Source of the DNA: Alteromonadaceae bacterium XY-R5
GTDB lineage: Bacteria > Pseudomonadota > Gammaproteobacteria > Enterobacterales > Alteromonadaceae
DNA: 64,000 nucleotides
Reading direction: 5' to 3'
Assembly (NCBI GenBank): GCA_001660395.1
Contig: LXWE01000003.1
Location: forward strand, 62,001 to 126,000
Notes under the pieces: generated by a model
Told to the model about the DNA's origin: nothing
The model's database searches: none
What the model saw: only the letters and a program-made list of their open reading frames with translations
Shown: positions 18,507-28,280 of the stretch, one piece after another
Layout of the letters: the number at the start of each line of letters is the position of its first letter
Position numbering within the stretch: position 1 is the first letter of the stretch
Made by a program: the position numbers and the translations under genes

Positions 18507-19128
18507 AACATCCCCCTGCAAACATGATATCAACTACAAATTTCGGCGAATATAGTGCATTAGTCTCACTGTGTCACGCTAATAGGGAAAAAGTCTATCT
18601 AATGCTGAATATACTAGTCCTTAAGCTAGGTGATGGCTTGGCCGAAAACAAACCGGCGATTGTTTGTACAGAAACTGGCGCAAATGAAAGCAAAAACAAG
18701 TCAGGATGCCGCAAAGGTAGTCGAGCAGCACTGTTCAATCATACAAGTGCATACAATTCCGTATAAAAAATGCGATTTGAGCAAGCTTTTTACCACCACG
18801 CGAAGGATATGGACCTATTCACTAAAAAACACCTTCCGAAAAGACCATTTTCGATGCGCTTTTCCCTTTCATGAACGCTTTCACTTTCCATTCTCTGATA
18901 ACCTAACCGAGCCAAGCAAAATACGAATTCAACTTATGCCGTTTTCCCACTGGGAACCGGGGTGAGTAGAATTTAGTCCCTGTACCATCGCTGAGTCAGG
19001 GATTAAGGGTTTATCAGTAAACAAAAATAATAAAAAGCGCTGATAAACATGACTAAGTGTCAACCTGAGGTGCAAATCTCAGGACAGCCACAAAAACGAT
19101 AAATATAAAAATCTTGGAGGAAATTTAT
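18507..19128. promoter_or_regulatory. Divergent control region, Lrp-type gene and TRAP operon
   Basis: About 620 bases without a credible gene; short open frames here have no ribosome binding site or family look. An inverted repeat TCCCTG / CAGGGA lies at about 18980-19005. The last bases contain the very strong GGAGG site of the TRAP gene. The region is long enough for Lrp-type multi-site binding. Confidence 0.4.
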
Positions 19129-20220
19129 ATGGAACGACGTACGCTACTGAAATCCGGTCTGGCCGGATTAGGCGGTGCTGCGGTAGCAGGTGCATTCTCA
19201 GCGCCTGCCATTGCAAAAGATAAAATCGAAATCACCATGGTATCTACCTGGCCACGCGACTTTCCTGGTTTGGGTACCGGTGCACAACGATTTGCAAAAC
19301 GTCTGGAAGCCATGTCTGGCGGCCGTATCATCGTGAACTACTTTGCAGCAGGTGAACGTGTAAAAGCGTTCGATGCGTTTGATGAAGTAGCGTCCGGTAA
19401 CGCCCAAATGTACCACGGTGCGGAGTACTACTGGAAAGGCAAACACCCTGCATTTCCATACTTTGCTGGCGTACCTTTCGGTATGACTGCAACTGAGCAG
19501 AATGCCTGGATCCGTTTCGGCGGTGGTCAGGAACTGTGGGATGAAGTCTCTGCGCAATTCGGCTTAAAGAGCCTGATGTGCGGAAACACCGGCGCCAATA
19601 TGGGTGGCTGGTTCCGTAAAGAAATTAATTCACCTAACGACCTGAAAGGCCTGAAGATTCGTATGTCCGGTTTCGGCGGCGACATCATGGCTAAACTGGG
19701 TGCGTCTCCTGTGTCTCTGCCTGGTGGCCAAATCTATGAGAACCTGATGTCTGGTGCTCTAGATGCGACTGAGTGGGTAGGTCCATGGAACGACTACACC
19801 ATGAAATTCTACGAAGCGACTAAGTACTATTACTATCCAGGTATGCATGAACCAGGTTGTATCCTGGGTCTGGGCATGAACAAGAAGTGGTGGGATGGCT
19901 TGTCTAAGTCTGACCAAATGCTGATTGAAGCTGCCGCATCCATGGAAAATGAGATGATGTACTCAGAGTTTAACGCCATGAACGGTGTGTCACTGAGCAA
20001 GCTGATTAACGAACAAGGCGTTAAGCTGCGTAACTTCAGTGAAGAAATCTACGATGCCATGGCAGAAGCCGCGGCAGAGGTTTACGAAGAAGTCACCAAA
20101 GACGCTAAAGTTGCCAAAGTTCATCAGAGCTTTGTGGCTGCGCGTGAAGAGCTGGGTGGCTGGACGAAGATCTCTGACCAGGCTTACCTGGAGCAACGTA
20201 ACCGTATCTTTGGCTTATAA
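19129..20220 (+). CDS. TRAP transporter solute-binding protein, TakP-like (DctP family)
   Basis: A periplasmic binding protein of about 363 residues for a TRAP carrier. The start at 19129 follows a strong GGAGG site at 8 bases; the TTG at 19114 is excluded because that site would lie inside the gene. The N-terminus MERRTLLKSGLAG ending SAPAIAKD is a twin-arginine signal. The body matches the alpha-keto-acid-binding TakP group: GNTGANMGGWFRKEI (with the Arg that binds carboxylate), LKIRMSGFGGDI, and DATEWVGPWND, YYYYPGMHEPG. Known TakP ligands are pyruvate and other 2-oxo acids. The putA/proC context makes a proline-related or organic acid substrate possible. Confidence 0.88.
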   Translation: MERRTLLKSGLAGLGGAAVAGAFSAPAIAKDKIEITMVSTWPRDFPGLGTGAQRFAKRLEAMSGGRIIVNYFAAGERVKAFDAFDEVASGNAQMYHGAEYYWKGKHPAFPYFAGVPFGMTATEQNAWIRFGGGQELWDEVSAQFGLKSLMCGNTGANMGGWFRKEINSPNDLKGLKIRMSGFGGDIMAKLGASPVSLPGGQIYENLMSGALDATEWVGPWNDYTMKFYEATKYYYYPGMHEPGCILGLGMNKKWWDGLSKSDQMLIEAAASMENEMMYSEFNAMNGVSLSKLINEQGVKLRNFSEEIYDAMAEAAAEVYEEVTKDAKVAKVHQSFVAAREELGGWTKISDQAYLEQRNRIFGL

Positions 20221-20234
20221 GTTCTCAAAGACGG

Positions 20235-20266
20235 AAAAGGGGTGTGCCGTACGGCCCACCCCTTTT
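20235..20266 (+). terminator. Hairpin between binding protein and permease genes
   Basis: Stem AAAAGGGGTG / CACCCCTTTT with a short T-run, 15 bases after the binding protein stop. It may act as a partial terminator or 3' stabiliser, giving more binding protein than permease. Confidence 0.55.
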
Positions 20267-20367
20267 GTTGTATGTGGTAACGCCAACGGGTCATTTTATA
20301 ACCCGTAGAGGCTACCCGTCTCTGTATTGCTCCGAGCAATCGAGTGAACTAGTTTCGAAGAATTTTT

Positions 20368-21432
20368 ATGACAAATATCAATCAAGATAGTGGGCTCAGC
20401 GCGCCTGTCTATGGCCCTGTTACGCCTAGCGTTTCTGGACTAAGTGTGCGAATCATCGCCGGCAGCCTGTCTTTGGTAGCGCTGTTATTTTTACTCAATA
20501 ACTACCTTAACTTTGGTCGTGACTGGCCGGGCGTGCCTCAATTATTTTGGGCAAGCAGTGAAGGTGACAGCCAGGTGTCTTACCTGGGGATGTACCAATT
20601 CTTTTTCTACCTCGCAGGCATTCTCGGCGTAATCAGTTACACCCTGATGACAAAAAGTCGAAGCTTACGTCAGGATGCAGCCATCTGGACGACACTCTCC
20701 CGCTATATTATCCGCGCCTGTTTCTGGGCTGTTTTACTGATCGGTTTCACCGACATGCTGATTTCGATGCTGCGAATTGAAGGTGGTTTGGAAGCCGTCG
20801 TAGGAGAATCTCTCAGTACCAACCTTGCCAGTCCGCAATTCAGAGGCATCTATGTACACTTTCCACTGGCACTTATCGCCTTTGGGATCAGTGCGGTGAC
20901 TTCCTCGCTTGGATTCATCTGGCTCAGTTTATTGGTGGTAGTGGCCGAGTTTCTGATTGTTATTTGCCGATTTGTTTTTTCTTACGAACAAGCCTTTATG
21001 GGGGATTTAGTTCGCTTCTGGTATGCCGCCCTGTTTTTGTTTGCCAGTGCTTACACCCTGATAGATGAAGGTCATGTGCGTGTGGATGTGCTTTATGGTC
21101 ATCTCAAAGACAACGCCAAAGCCTGGTGCAATATCACCGGTATCGCGTTGCTGGGTTTACCCCTGTGCTGGATGATTTTGCTACTGGGCATGTGGACCAA
21201 AGGTAGCAGTATTAACAGCCCACTGTTTAGCTTCGAAATCTCACAAAGTGTGTACGGCATGTATGTGAAATATCTGATGGCGGTGTTTCTGGTGGTGTTT
21301 GCTGTATCGATGATCATTCAGTTTGCCAGCTATCTGTTGACCAATGTGGCCAACCTGCATGGCGAGCCTGACGACGGTACCCAACCTCAGAAAGCGGAAG
21401 AATTTCCCGCGCCCACTGACGAAACCATTTAA
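20368..21432 (+). CDS. TRAP transporter small permease subunit (DctQ), extended
   Basis: A 354-residue membrane protein, about twice the usual DctQ length (160-200). The C-terminal half (about residues 190-330) looks like normal DctQ: FVFSYEQAFMGDLVRFWYAALFLFA, then DEGHVRVDVLYG (conserved H-V-R-V-D). The N-terminal half adds about four hydrophobic segments (near 28-46, 70-92, 118-135, 162-185) of unknown role. It is followed 16 bases later by the large permease. The long form is seen with TakP-type binding proteins. Confidence 0.85.
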   Translation: MTNINQDSGLSAPVYGPVTPSVSGLSVRIIAGSLSLVALLFLLNNYLNFGRDWPGVPQLFWASSEGDSQVSYLGMYQFFFYLAGILGVISYTLMTKSRSLRQDAAIWTTLSRYIIRACFWAVLLIGFTDMLISMLRIEGGLEAVVGESLSTNLASPQFRGIYVHFPLALIAFGISAVTSSLGFIWLSLLVVVAEFLIVICRFVFSYEQAFMGDLVRFWYAALFLFASAYTLIDEGHVRVDVLYGHLKDNAKAWCNITGIALLGLPLCWMILLLGMWTKGSSINSPLFSFEISQSVYGMYVKYLMAVFLVVFAVSMIIQFASYLLTNVANLHGEPDDGTQPQKAEEFPAPTDETI

Positions 21433-21448
21433 CTTCACAGGCTGATCG

Positions 21449-24103
21449 ATGGAATTGCTGTTTTTACTTATTTTATTATTACTGATGGTGGTCTCGCTGG
21501 GCTGCGGCTTCCCCGTTGCCTTTGCTTTGCCGGGTTCCGCCATTCTGGCCATTGGCCTGGCTGCACTCTGCGGCTACTTATTCGCTGGCGACGCCAGCGC
21601 TTATTTTGCTGAAGGAGGCCCGGTTCAATGGCTTTCTGCAGGCATCACTAACTTCCGCAGCCTTTACTGGGATGTGGAGCGGGACACACTTATAGCGGTG
21701 CCGCTATTTATCTTTATGGGGATCATGCTGCAGCGCTCAAAGATCGCTGAAGATTTGCTGGTTGCCATGTCTCGCCTGTTCGGCCCTATCCCAGGCGGGT
21801 TAGGCATCTCGGTGATTATTGTTGGCGCACTGCTGGCAGCCACAACTGGCATCGTTGGTGCCACTGTGATTGCCATGGGACTGATCTCCCTGCCCGCAAT
21901 GCTGCGTAATAACTACTCAAAGCCATTAGCCACCGGCACCATTTGCGCCTCGGGTACACTGGGACAAATCATTCCGCCTTCGATTGTACTGATCATCCTG
22001 GCTGACCAATTAGCAAATGCCGCCAGTCAGGCCAGCAATCTGCGCAAAGAAATGTACCGCAATGCCACGGGCGAATTCACTATGCCATCACACCTGGACA
22101 TTACCTCAGCCAGTGCCGGCGACATGTTCATGGGTGCCATGATCCCAGGGCTGATTTTAGTCGGTCTGTATATCATCTATATGCTGGTGAATGCCCTGCT
22201 CAAACCCGAGTCGGCACCGCCTGTCCCATATGAAGGCAAATATGACCGTGATTTTGCTAAAAAGGTCGCACTGGCGCTGTTGCCCCCACTGACCCTGATT
22301 TTTGTCGTACTGGGATCTATCATTGCCGGTGTCGCCACGGTTAACCAGGCCGGTGCCATAGGTGCCGTCGGAGCGCTAATCATGGGAAGCTATCGTCTGG
22401 TGGGCAAACGCAAAGGCCAGTTCTATCCTGCCATTATTGCTATCAGTTCCGTGGTGATTCTGGGAGTTCTGGTCAGCCTGTTTGATTTGAACGTTCGCGA
22501 TATCCAGCCGGGTGAAGGCCTGCCGATTGTGCTGGCCGCACTGGCAGCGATGGCACTGTTAGGCGCGGTGGGCTGGAGTATCTACCGGGTATATAAAGTC
22601 GAAAACATCTTAACCGACGTGATGCGTGAAACTGCCGTCACCACCTGTATGGTATTTATTATCATGATTGGTGCGGCCATGCTGACGTCTGCATTTCGCG
22701 CCTTTGGTGGCGAAGAACTGGTGAAGCACTTCCTGCAAGGGATCCCGGGCGGATTCTGGATGCAGTTCGCCGTAGTGATGCTGGTGATCTTCCTGTTGGG
22801 ATTCTTCCTCGACTACATCGAAATCGCGGTTGTTGTGGTGCCCATTGTTGCCCCCATTCTATTGGCAGATCCCTCAGCCAATATTACCGCGGTCTGGCTT
22901 GGCGTGATGATTTCGATGAACCTGCAAACGTCGTTTCTGACACCACCGTTTGGCTTTGCCTTATTCTATTTACGCGGGGTAGCACCTAAGATAATCAAGA
23001 CCCTGGATATCTATAAAGGTGCTGTGATCTTTATCTGCCTGCAAATCGTGGCCATGGTGATAGTAGGATTCAGTCCAAAACTGACCAACTACTTCCCCGC
23101 CCGCAGTCACCTGCTTTCGGATACGGCACCACCGCCGATGAACCCGAATCTGCAAGCCTGTTTAGAGCCTGTACTATTCGATTACTACTCGGAAAATGAA
23201 GGCCCATTGCGTCAGGCTATCCAGACATTAGCATCGACTCCAGTTGCCTATTTACCTATTGATACTCAACACGGTATCAGTGAAATTGCAGCCCAATCGA
23301 GCAAAACCTTTGAACTGGTCGCCAATGTGCGCAGTGCTGAACAACAGCGTATCGCCTTCGAAAGCGATTACTATGCCCTGCATACGCAAGCTCGCTTTAT
23401 TCAGCGCCAAATCGCCAAGCTGACCAATCAACAGGAAGAACTCGGTCAGCGTCTGCGTCGTTTAGATCCAAATGAAGCAGGCAGCGAAGCCACCAAAGCC
23501 CGTCTGAATCAACAACTGCAGCAGATACCAGCACAGATAGAACAGCTGCAACATCTGATTCCAGCGCAATGGGAAGCTGAGTATAAAGCCTATCAAGGCC
23601 TGCAAAATGACGAGAAGAAAGCCCGCTTTGCCTATCGCAATAATGTCGATGGTTTGTATGACAGTCTGAATCGCCTGATCACAGAACTTTCAGCTACCGA
23701 GCAGTTAGCGGCATTCGCGCCACGTCTGGATACGTTGACACAAAGCCTGACAGCACTGGACAAGGCCGACGCATATGATTTTACGTATGCGCTGGAAAAA
23801 GAAATTGGTGATTTAGACGCTGGCTACCCCACCAAATCGGCACTGTCTAAGGCTCGTCGCAAACTGAAAAAAGGCGGACTGGACGACGCCCAGCCATTAC
23901 TGGACGAAGCGATTGCCTTGTACCACCAGGAACTGAACTGGCGTCAACAGGCGCAACGTGAGTTGCTGCCCCAGTTACAGGCCTTTGAAGCACAGATACG
24001 CTTCAATATGGGCCTGCGTCAACAGCCGCATATGCTGCCGGAACAGGCCAAAGCCGTTGCCAGCTGCCAGTCGGTACACAAAGATATTTCGTTAAACTTC
24101 TGA
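21449..24103 (+). CDS. TRAP transporter large permease (DctM) with long C-terminal coiled-coil extension
   Basis: An 884-residue protein. Residues 1-545 are a DctM permease: many membrane segments, the GxxxAATTGIVGATVIAMG region, ASGTLGQIIPPSIVLIILAD, and GFFLDYIEIAVVVVPIVAPI near the end of the core. Usual DctM proteins are 425-450 residues; TakP-type ones can be longer. After the last membrane segment (about residue 535) comes a soluble tail of some 340 residues, rich in Q, E, A and L with heptad-like stretches (LTNQQEELGQRLRRL, QQLQQIPAQIEQLQH), likely coiled coil. The tail faces the cytoplasm or periplasm depending on topology, and its job is unknown. A terminator follows 20 bases after the stop. 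Confidence 0.87.
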   Translation: MELLFLLILLLLMVVSLGCGFPVAFALPGSAILAIGLAALCGYLFAGDASAYFAEGGPVQWLSAGITNFRSLYWDVERDTLIAVPLFIFMGIMLQRSKIAEDLLVAMSRLFGPIPGGLGISVIIVGALLAATTGIVGATVIAMGLISLPAMLRNNYSKPLATGTICASGTLGQIIPPSIVLIILADQLANAASQASNLRKEMYRNATGEFTMPSHLDITSASAGDMFMGAMIPGLILVGLYIIYMLVNALLKPESAPPVPYEGKYDRDFAKKVALALLPPLTLIFVVLGSIIAGVATVNQAGAIGAVGALIMGSYRLVGKRKGQFYPAIIAISSVVILGVLVSLFDLNVRDIQPGEGLPIVLAALAAMALLGAVGWSIYRVYKVENILTDVMRETAVTTCMVFIIMIGAAMLTSAFRAFGGEELVKHFLQGIPGGFWMQFAVVMLVIFLLGFFLDYIEIAVVVVPIVAPILLADPSANITAVWLGVMISMNLQTSFLTPPFGFALFYLRGVAPKIIKTLDIYKGAVIFICLQIVAMVIVGFSPKLTNYFPARSHLLSDTAPPPMNPNLQACLEPVLFDYYSENEGPLRQAIQTLASTPVAYLPIDTQHGISEIAAQSSKTFELVANVRSAEQQRIAFESDYYALHTQARFIQRQIAKLTNQQEELGQRLRRLDPNEAGSEATKARLNQQLQQIPAQIEQLQHLIPAQWEAEYKAYQGLQNDEKKARFAYRNNVDGLYDSLNRLITELSATEQLAAFAPRLDTLTQSLTALDKADAYDFTYALEKEIGDLDAGYPTKSALSKARRKLKKGGLDDAQPLLDEAIALYHQELNWRQQAQRELLPQLQAFEAQIRFNMGLRQQPHMLPEQAKAVASCQSVHKDISLNF

Positions 24104-24123
24104 CGGAAGTAAATTTACCATTC

Positions 24124-24150
24124 AAGCGGGCCGCTCTGGCCCGCTTTTTT
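24124..24150 (+). terminator. Terminator of the TRAP operon
   Basis: Stem AAGCGGGCC / GGCCCGCTT with loop GCTCT and a run of six T. Confidence 0.92.
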
Positions 24151-24392
24151 ATTTGTAAATCATACGGTTAGTTTTCCCATAAAAATCTTTTCCAAAAATT
24201 CTGCTCGTTTGTAAATAGTTAGGTACAGCGAAATAGGGAAAAGAAAAGTCTCTTTATGGAATAGAGGGAAATAGCGTCTAAAACTGAAATAAAAAAGAGT
24301 CAAAAGACAACGCTATTAATTCTATTAAAGGAATTTTGACCTACGCCTTTTGATACCATATGCCCGTTAAAATAGCCTTGAGGAGAAGACTT

Positions 24393-27300
24393 ATGGGACA
24401 GCAGCAAGACGTGGCAGCTGTTGAGACAAATGACATTCGCACCAGAATTCGTGACTACTATCTGGCGGATGAGTCTCAAACCATTGGTGAGTTATTAACG
24501 TTTGCCAATTTTTCCCAGCAAGAAAGAGCAGAGATCAGCACCAAAGCTGCTGACCTGGTTCGCACCGTGCGCGCCAACTCTACTCCCACTTTGATGGAGA
24601 AGTTTCTTGGTGAATACGGTCTGAGTACAAATGAAGGTTTGGCCCTGATGTGCATGGCCGAAGCATTGCTTCGTGTACCTGATACCATCACATTGGATGA
24701 TCTGATTGAAGACAAAGTTGTTTCAGGTGACTGGAAAGGCCGCCTGGGTCAGGCAAAATCTGCTCTGGTCAACGCCTCAACCTGGGGTCTGCTGATCACC
24801 AGCAAAATTTTCGATGAAACTCAAACAACCGGTTTGATTTCGACCGTGGGCAGCCTGATCCGCAAAATAGGCAAACCACTGGTACGTAATGCCGTGAATC
24901 AGGCCATGAAAGAATTGGGCCGTCAGTTTGTGTTGGGTCGTACCATTGAAGAAGCGACTAAACGCGCCACAAAACTGGAAGCACGAGGCTATTCCTATTC
25001 TTACGATATGCTGGGTGAAGCAGCCCGCACTGAAGCCGATGCTCAGCGTTATCACAAAGCCTATGGCGATGCGATCGACCAGTTGGCTAAAGCCTGTAAA
25101 AGCACGGATATCCGCGTAAACCCTGGCGTATCAATCAAGTTATCCGCCCTGCACCCACGCTATGAGTTTGGTCAACAGGCGCGTGTCATGAAAGAAATGG
25201 TGCCGCGCGTACTGGAACTGGCATTAAAAGCCAAGGCCGCCAACATGGGCTTTAACATTGACGCCGAAGAAGCTGACCGTCTGGATATTTCTTTAGATGT
25301 CATCGAGGCTGTGCTGTCGAACCCGCAACTCGAAGGCTGGGACGGTTTCGGTATCGTCGTACAGGCGTTTGGCTTACGTGCTGCCCACGTACTGGACTGG
25401 CTGTATGCTACCGCTACCCGTTTAAACCGCCGCATCATGGTGCGTCTGGTGAAGGGTGCTTACTGGGATGCAGAAGTGAAACGCGCTCAGGTCATGGGCC
25501 TGGATGGCTTCCCTGTCTATACCCGCAAAGTAAACAGTGATGTTAGCTACATGTGCTGTGCACGCAAACTATTGGGGATGACTGACCGTATTTATCCTCA
25601 GTTCGCAACCCACAACGCGCATTCTATGGCATCAATTCTGAACATGGCGACCGACAAAGGCGCGTTCGAATTCCAGCGTCTGCACGGTATGGGCGAATCA
25701 CTGCATGAAATCGCCGTAAGCAAAGAAAAAGTCCGTTGCCGTATTTATGCGCCAGTGGGTGCACACAAAGATCTGCTGGCTTATCTGGTGCGTCGTCTGC
25801 TGGAAAACGGGGCGAACAGCTCATTCGTCAACCAGATTGTTGACCACAGCATCAGCCCGGAAGAGATCGCCCGCGATCCAATCGCGACCATCGAAGCGAT
25901 GGGTGCGAATATCAGCAACCCAAATATTACCCGCGCTGAACATCTTTATGGTGAAGGCCGTCGCAACTCTATTGGTTGGGACTGGACACATGCGACGACG
26001 TTTGCGAATTTCGACGCAGCCCGTCAGGTATTCAAAAAGCATCAGTGGACAGCTGTACCTATGATTGCCGGTAACGTCGAAGGTGCTGAGGTTGATAACG
26101 TGATCAACCCAGCTAATCCGAACGATATCGTGGGTCAGGTAACAAACGCCTCTGCCCAGGACATCGAAACGGCCATTGCCGCGGCGCAGCAGGGCTTCGC
26201 AGAATGGTCTGCGGTTAGCCAACAAGAACGTTCAGTGATCTTACGTAAAGTTGCCGATCTGTTCGAAGAATACAGCTTTGAATTGTTTGCTCTGGCTACC
26301 CGTGAAGCAGGTAAAAACCAAATGGATGCCGTGGCGGAAATCCGCGAAGCGGTAGACTTTGCTCTTTACTACGCCAACGAAGCTGAGCGTGAGCAAACAG
26401 CAGGCACTGCCCGTGGTGTGATCTCTTGTATCTCGCCCTGGAACTTCCCACTGGCCATTTTTGCCGGCCAGGTGTTAGCTGCCCTGGCATCAGGTAACGC
26501 AGTTATTGCCAAACCTGCAGGTCAGACTGCATTGATTGCCGCCCGTGCTGTTGAATTAATGCACTTAGCCGGTATACCTAAAGCAGCGATGCAGTTACTG
26601 CCTGGTGGTGGTTCTACTGTTGGTGCAGCGATTACCTCTGACAGCCGCATTGCGGGTGTCTGCTTTACCGGTTCAACAGCAACAGCCCAGCGCATCAATG
26701 GCGTAATGGCCAAAGGCATTGCCCCGGATGCACCGCTGGTTGCTGAAACAGGTGGTTTGAACGCCATGATCGTTGACTCATCCGCCCTGCCAGAACAGGT
26801 AGTACGTGATGTGGTTGCCTCTGCCTTCCAAAGTGCCGGTCAGCGTTGTTCTGCCCTGCGTATGCTGTATCTGCAAAAAGATATTGCAGACCATGTGATT
26901 GAAATGCTGATGGGTGCCATGGATGAGTTAGTCGTATCTGATCCTTGGTTACTGAGTACTGACGTTGGCCCGGTTATCGATGACGCCTCTAAAGCCAAAA
27001 TCGAAGGTCACGTAGAGAAATTTGCTGCCAAAGGTCGCTTGCTGAAACGCATTGATGTGCCAGCAGAAGGTCGCTTTGTATCGCCAGCCATCATCAAGCT
27101 AACGGGTATTGAAGAGCTGGAAGAAGAAATCTTCGGCCCAATCCTGCATATCGCCACGTTTGAAGCGGCAGATTTGGAAAAGGTAGTTGACACCATCAAC
27201 AGCAAAGGCTTCGGTCTGACGTTTGGCCTGCATACCCGTATCGATAGCCGCGTTGAGCGCATCGTCAACAGTATCAAAGTCGGCAACATCTATGTTAACC

Positions 27301-28022
27301 GTAACCAGATTGGTGCCATTGTTGGCTCTCAGCCCTTCGGTGGTGAAGGCCTGTCGGGTACTGGCCCGAAAGCCGGTGGTCCAATGTACGTGCGCCGCTT
27401 TATGCACACAGACACCAGCACACGCCTGACGCCTGCTGCTGCGGGTGACATTGAAGCCGGGACATTACAGCATGCCATTAATCAGGTACCTGCCACCCAC
27501 TGGGCCAGTGACAGTGAGCGTAGCGCTAAGCTGCAAACCCTGTTCAGCGGCCAGGTAAAAGACCTGTGTGAGCACGTTGAACACATGCCCGGTCCTACAG
27601 GCGAATTAAACCGTCTGTCGTGCTTCCCGCGTGGTCTGGTGTTGTGCTTAGGCCCGGATGTGGCAAGTGCCACCCAACAGGCACACACGGCGCTTGCTCA
27701 GGGTAACAGTGTTGTCGTTGTCGTCCCTGGCGCAACGCAAGCCTTTGCTAAAACCGTTGCTGCTGGCCTGCCAGTCGTGGCAGTGGATGGTTTGGTAAAA
27801 GCGGATGCTCTGGCGCAAGTAAAAGGTATCAATGCAATTGTCAGTGTGGCCGATGAAACCACTCTGCGCAGCTACCGTGAAGCCCTGGCGACCCGCGATG
27901 GTGTGTTACTGCCTCTGATCACAGAGCAAAACTCTCCTGAGCGCTTCGTGCTGGAACGTCACCTGTGTATCGATACAACAGCTGCCGGCGGAAACGCCAG
28001 CCTGATCGCAGCAAGCGAATAA
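24393..28022 (+). CDS. putA: Bifunctional proline dehydrogenase / P5C dehydrogenase PutA
   Basis: An enzyme of about 1209 residues that oxidises proline to glutamate in two steps, passing the intermediate through a tunnel. The start at 24393 (MGQQQDVAAV) has a GAGGAGA site; the earlier frame is not needed. The FAD-binding proline dehydrogenase part is at about 80-530 (MVRLVKGAYWDAEVKRAQ, PVYTRK, QFATHNAHS). The aldehyde dehydrogenase part is at about 600-1070 (ISPWNFPLAIF, VAETGG with Glu785, SAGQRCSALRM with nucleophile Cys819). A C-terminal tail to 1209 completes the class. There is no N-terminal ribbon-helix-helix DNA-binding domain as in E. coli PutA, so it is not self-repressing; control probably lies with the Lrp/PutR-like protein. 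Confidence 0.96.
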   Translation: MGQQQDVAAVETNDIRTRIRDYYLADESQTIGELLTFANFSQQERAEISTKAADLVRTVRANSTPTLMEKFLGEYGLSTNEGLALMCMAEALLRVPDTITLDDLIEDKVVSGDWKGRLGQAKSALVNASTWGLLITSKIFDETQTTGLISTVGSLIRKIGKPLVRNAVNQAMKELGRQFVLGRTIEEATKRATKLEARGYSYSYDMLGEAARTEADAQRYHKAYGDAIDQLAKACKSTDIRVNPGVSIKLSALHPRYEFGQQARVMKEMVPRVLELALKAKAANMGFNIDAEEADRLDISLDVIEAVLSNPQLEGWDGFGIVVQAFGLRAAHVLDWLYATATRLNRRIMVRLVKGAYWDAEVKRAQVMGLDGFPVYTRKVNSDVSYMCCARKLLGMTDRIYPQFATHNAHSMASILNMATDKGAFEFQRLHGMGESLHEIAVSKEKVRCRIYAPVGAHKDLLAYLVRRLLENGANSSFVNQIVDHSISPEEIARDPIATIEAMGANISNPNITRAEHLYGEGRRNSIGWDWTHATTFANFDAARQVFKKHQWTAVPMIAGNVEGAEVDNVINPANPNDIVGQVTNASAQDIETAIAAAQQGFAEWSAVSQQERSVILRKVADLFEEYSFELFALATREAGKNQMDAVAEIREAVDFALYYANEAEREQTAGTARGVISCISPWNFPLAIFAGQVLAALASGNAVIAKPAGQTALIAARAVELMHLAGIPKAAMQLLPGGGSTVGAAITSDSRIAGVCFTGSTATAQRINGVMAKGIAPDAPLVAETGGLNAMIVDSSALPEQVVRDVVASAFQSAGQRCSALRMLYLQKDIADHVIEMLMGAMDELVVSDPWLLSTDVGPVIDDASKAKIEGHVEKFAAKGRLLKRIDVPAEGRFVSPAIIKLTGIEELEEEIFGPILHIATFEAADLEKVVDTINSKGFGLTFGLHTRIDSRVERIVNSIKVGNIYVNRNQIGAIVGSQPFGGEGLSGTGPKAGGPMYVRRFMHTDTSTRLTPAAAGDIEAGTLQHAINQVPATHWASDSERSAKLQTLFSGQVKDLCEHVEHMPGPTGELNRLSCFPRGLVLCLGPDVASATQQAHTALAQGNSVVVVVPGATQAFAKTVAAGLPVVAVDGLVKADALAQVKGINAIVSVADETTLRSYREALATRDGVLLPLITEQNSPERFVLERHLCIDTTAAGGNASLIAASE

Positions 28023-28055
28023 GGTTTATCTGACCTTTCTAAGGTCAAGCAAACC

Positions 28056-28085
28056 GAAAAAAGGCTGGCATGTGCCAGCCTTTTT
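28056..28085 (+). terminator. Terminator after putA
   Basis: Stem AAAAAAGGCTGGCA / TGCCAGCCTTTTT about 35 bases after the putA stop, with a T-run. Confidence 0.92.
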
Positions 28086-28280
28086 CACTCTAAGCCCGGG
28101 ATGGCTGCTTCGTCTCCAGCCATTCCCCAATATCGGAACAGGGTTTTTGGTGAAATTGCCCTTAGTGTACAACGCATCCCTTTAGCATGTGCATTAGCGG
28201 TGAACAGACAGCTATGACGCCATCTTTGATGGCAAATATTGATGTGGCACTGCCACCACGCAATGAAGGAAAACGTAGAC

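Noticed and set aside
18524-18965. Two overlapping small frames in the Lrp/TRAP gap
   Set aside because: No ribosome binding site, no recognisable family, and they cover a region expected to hold divergent promoters.
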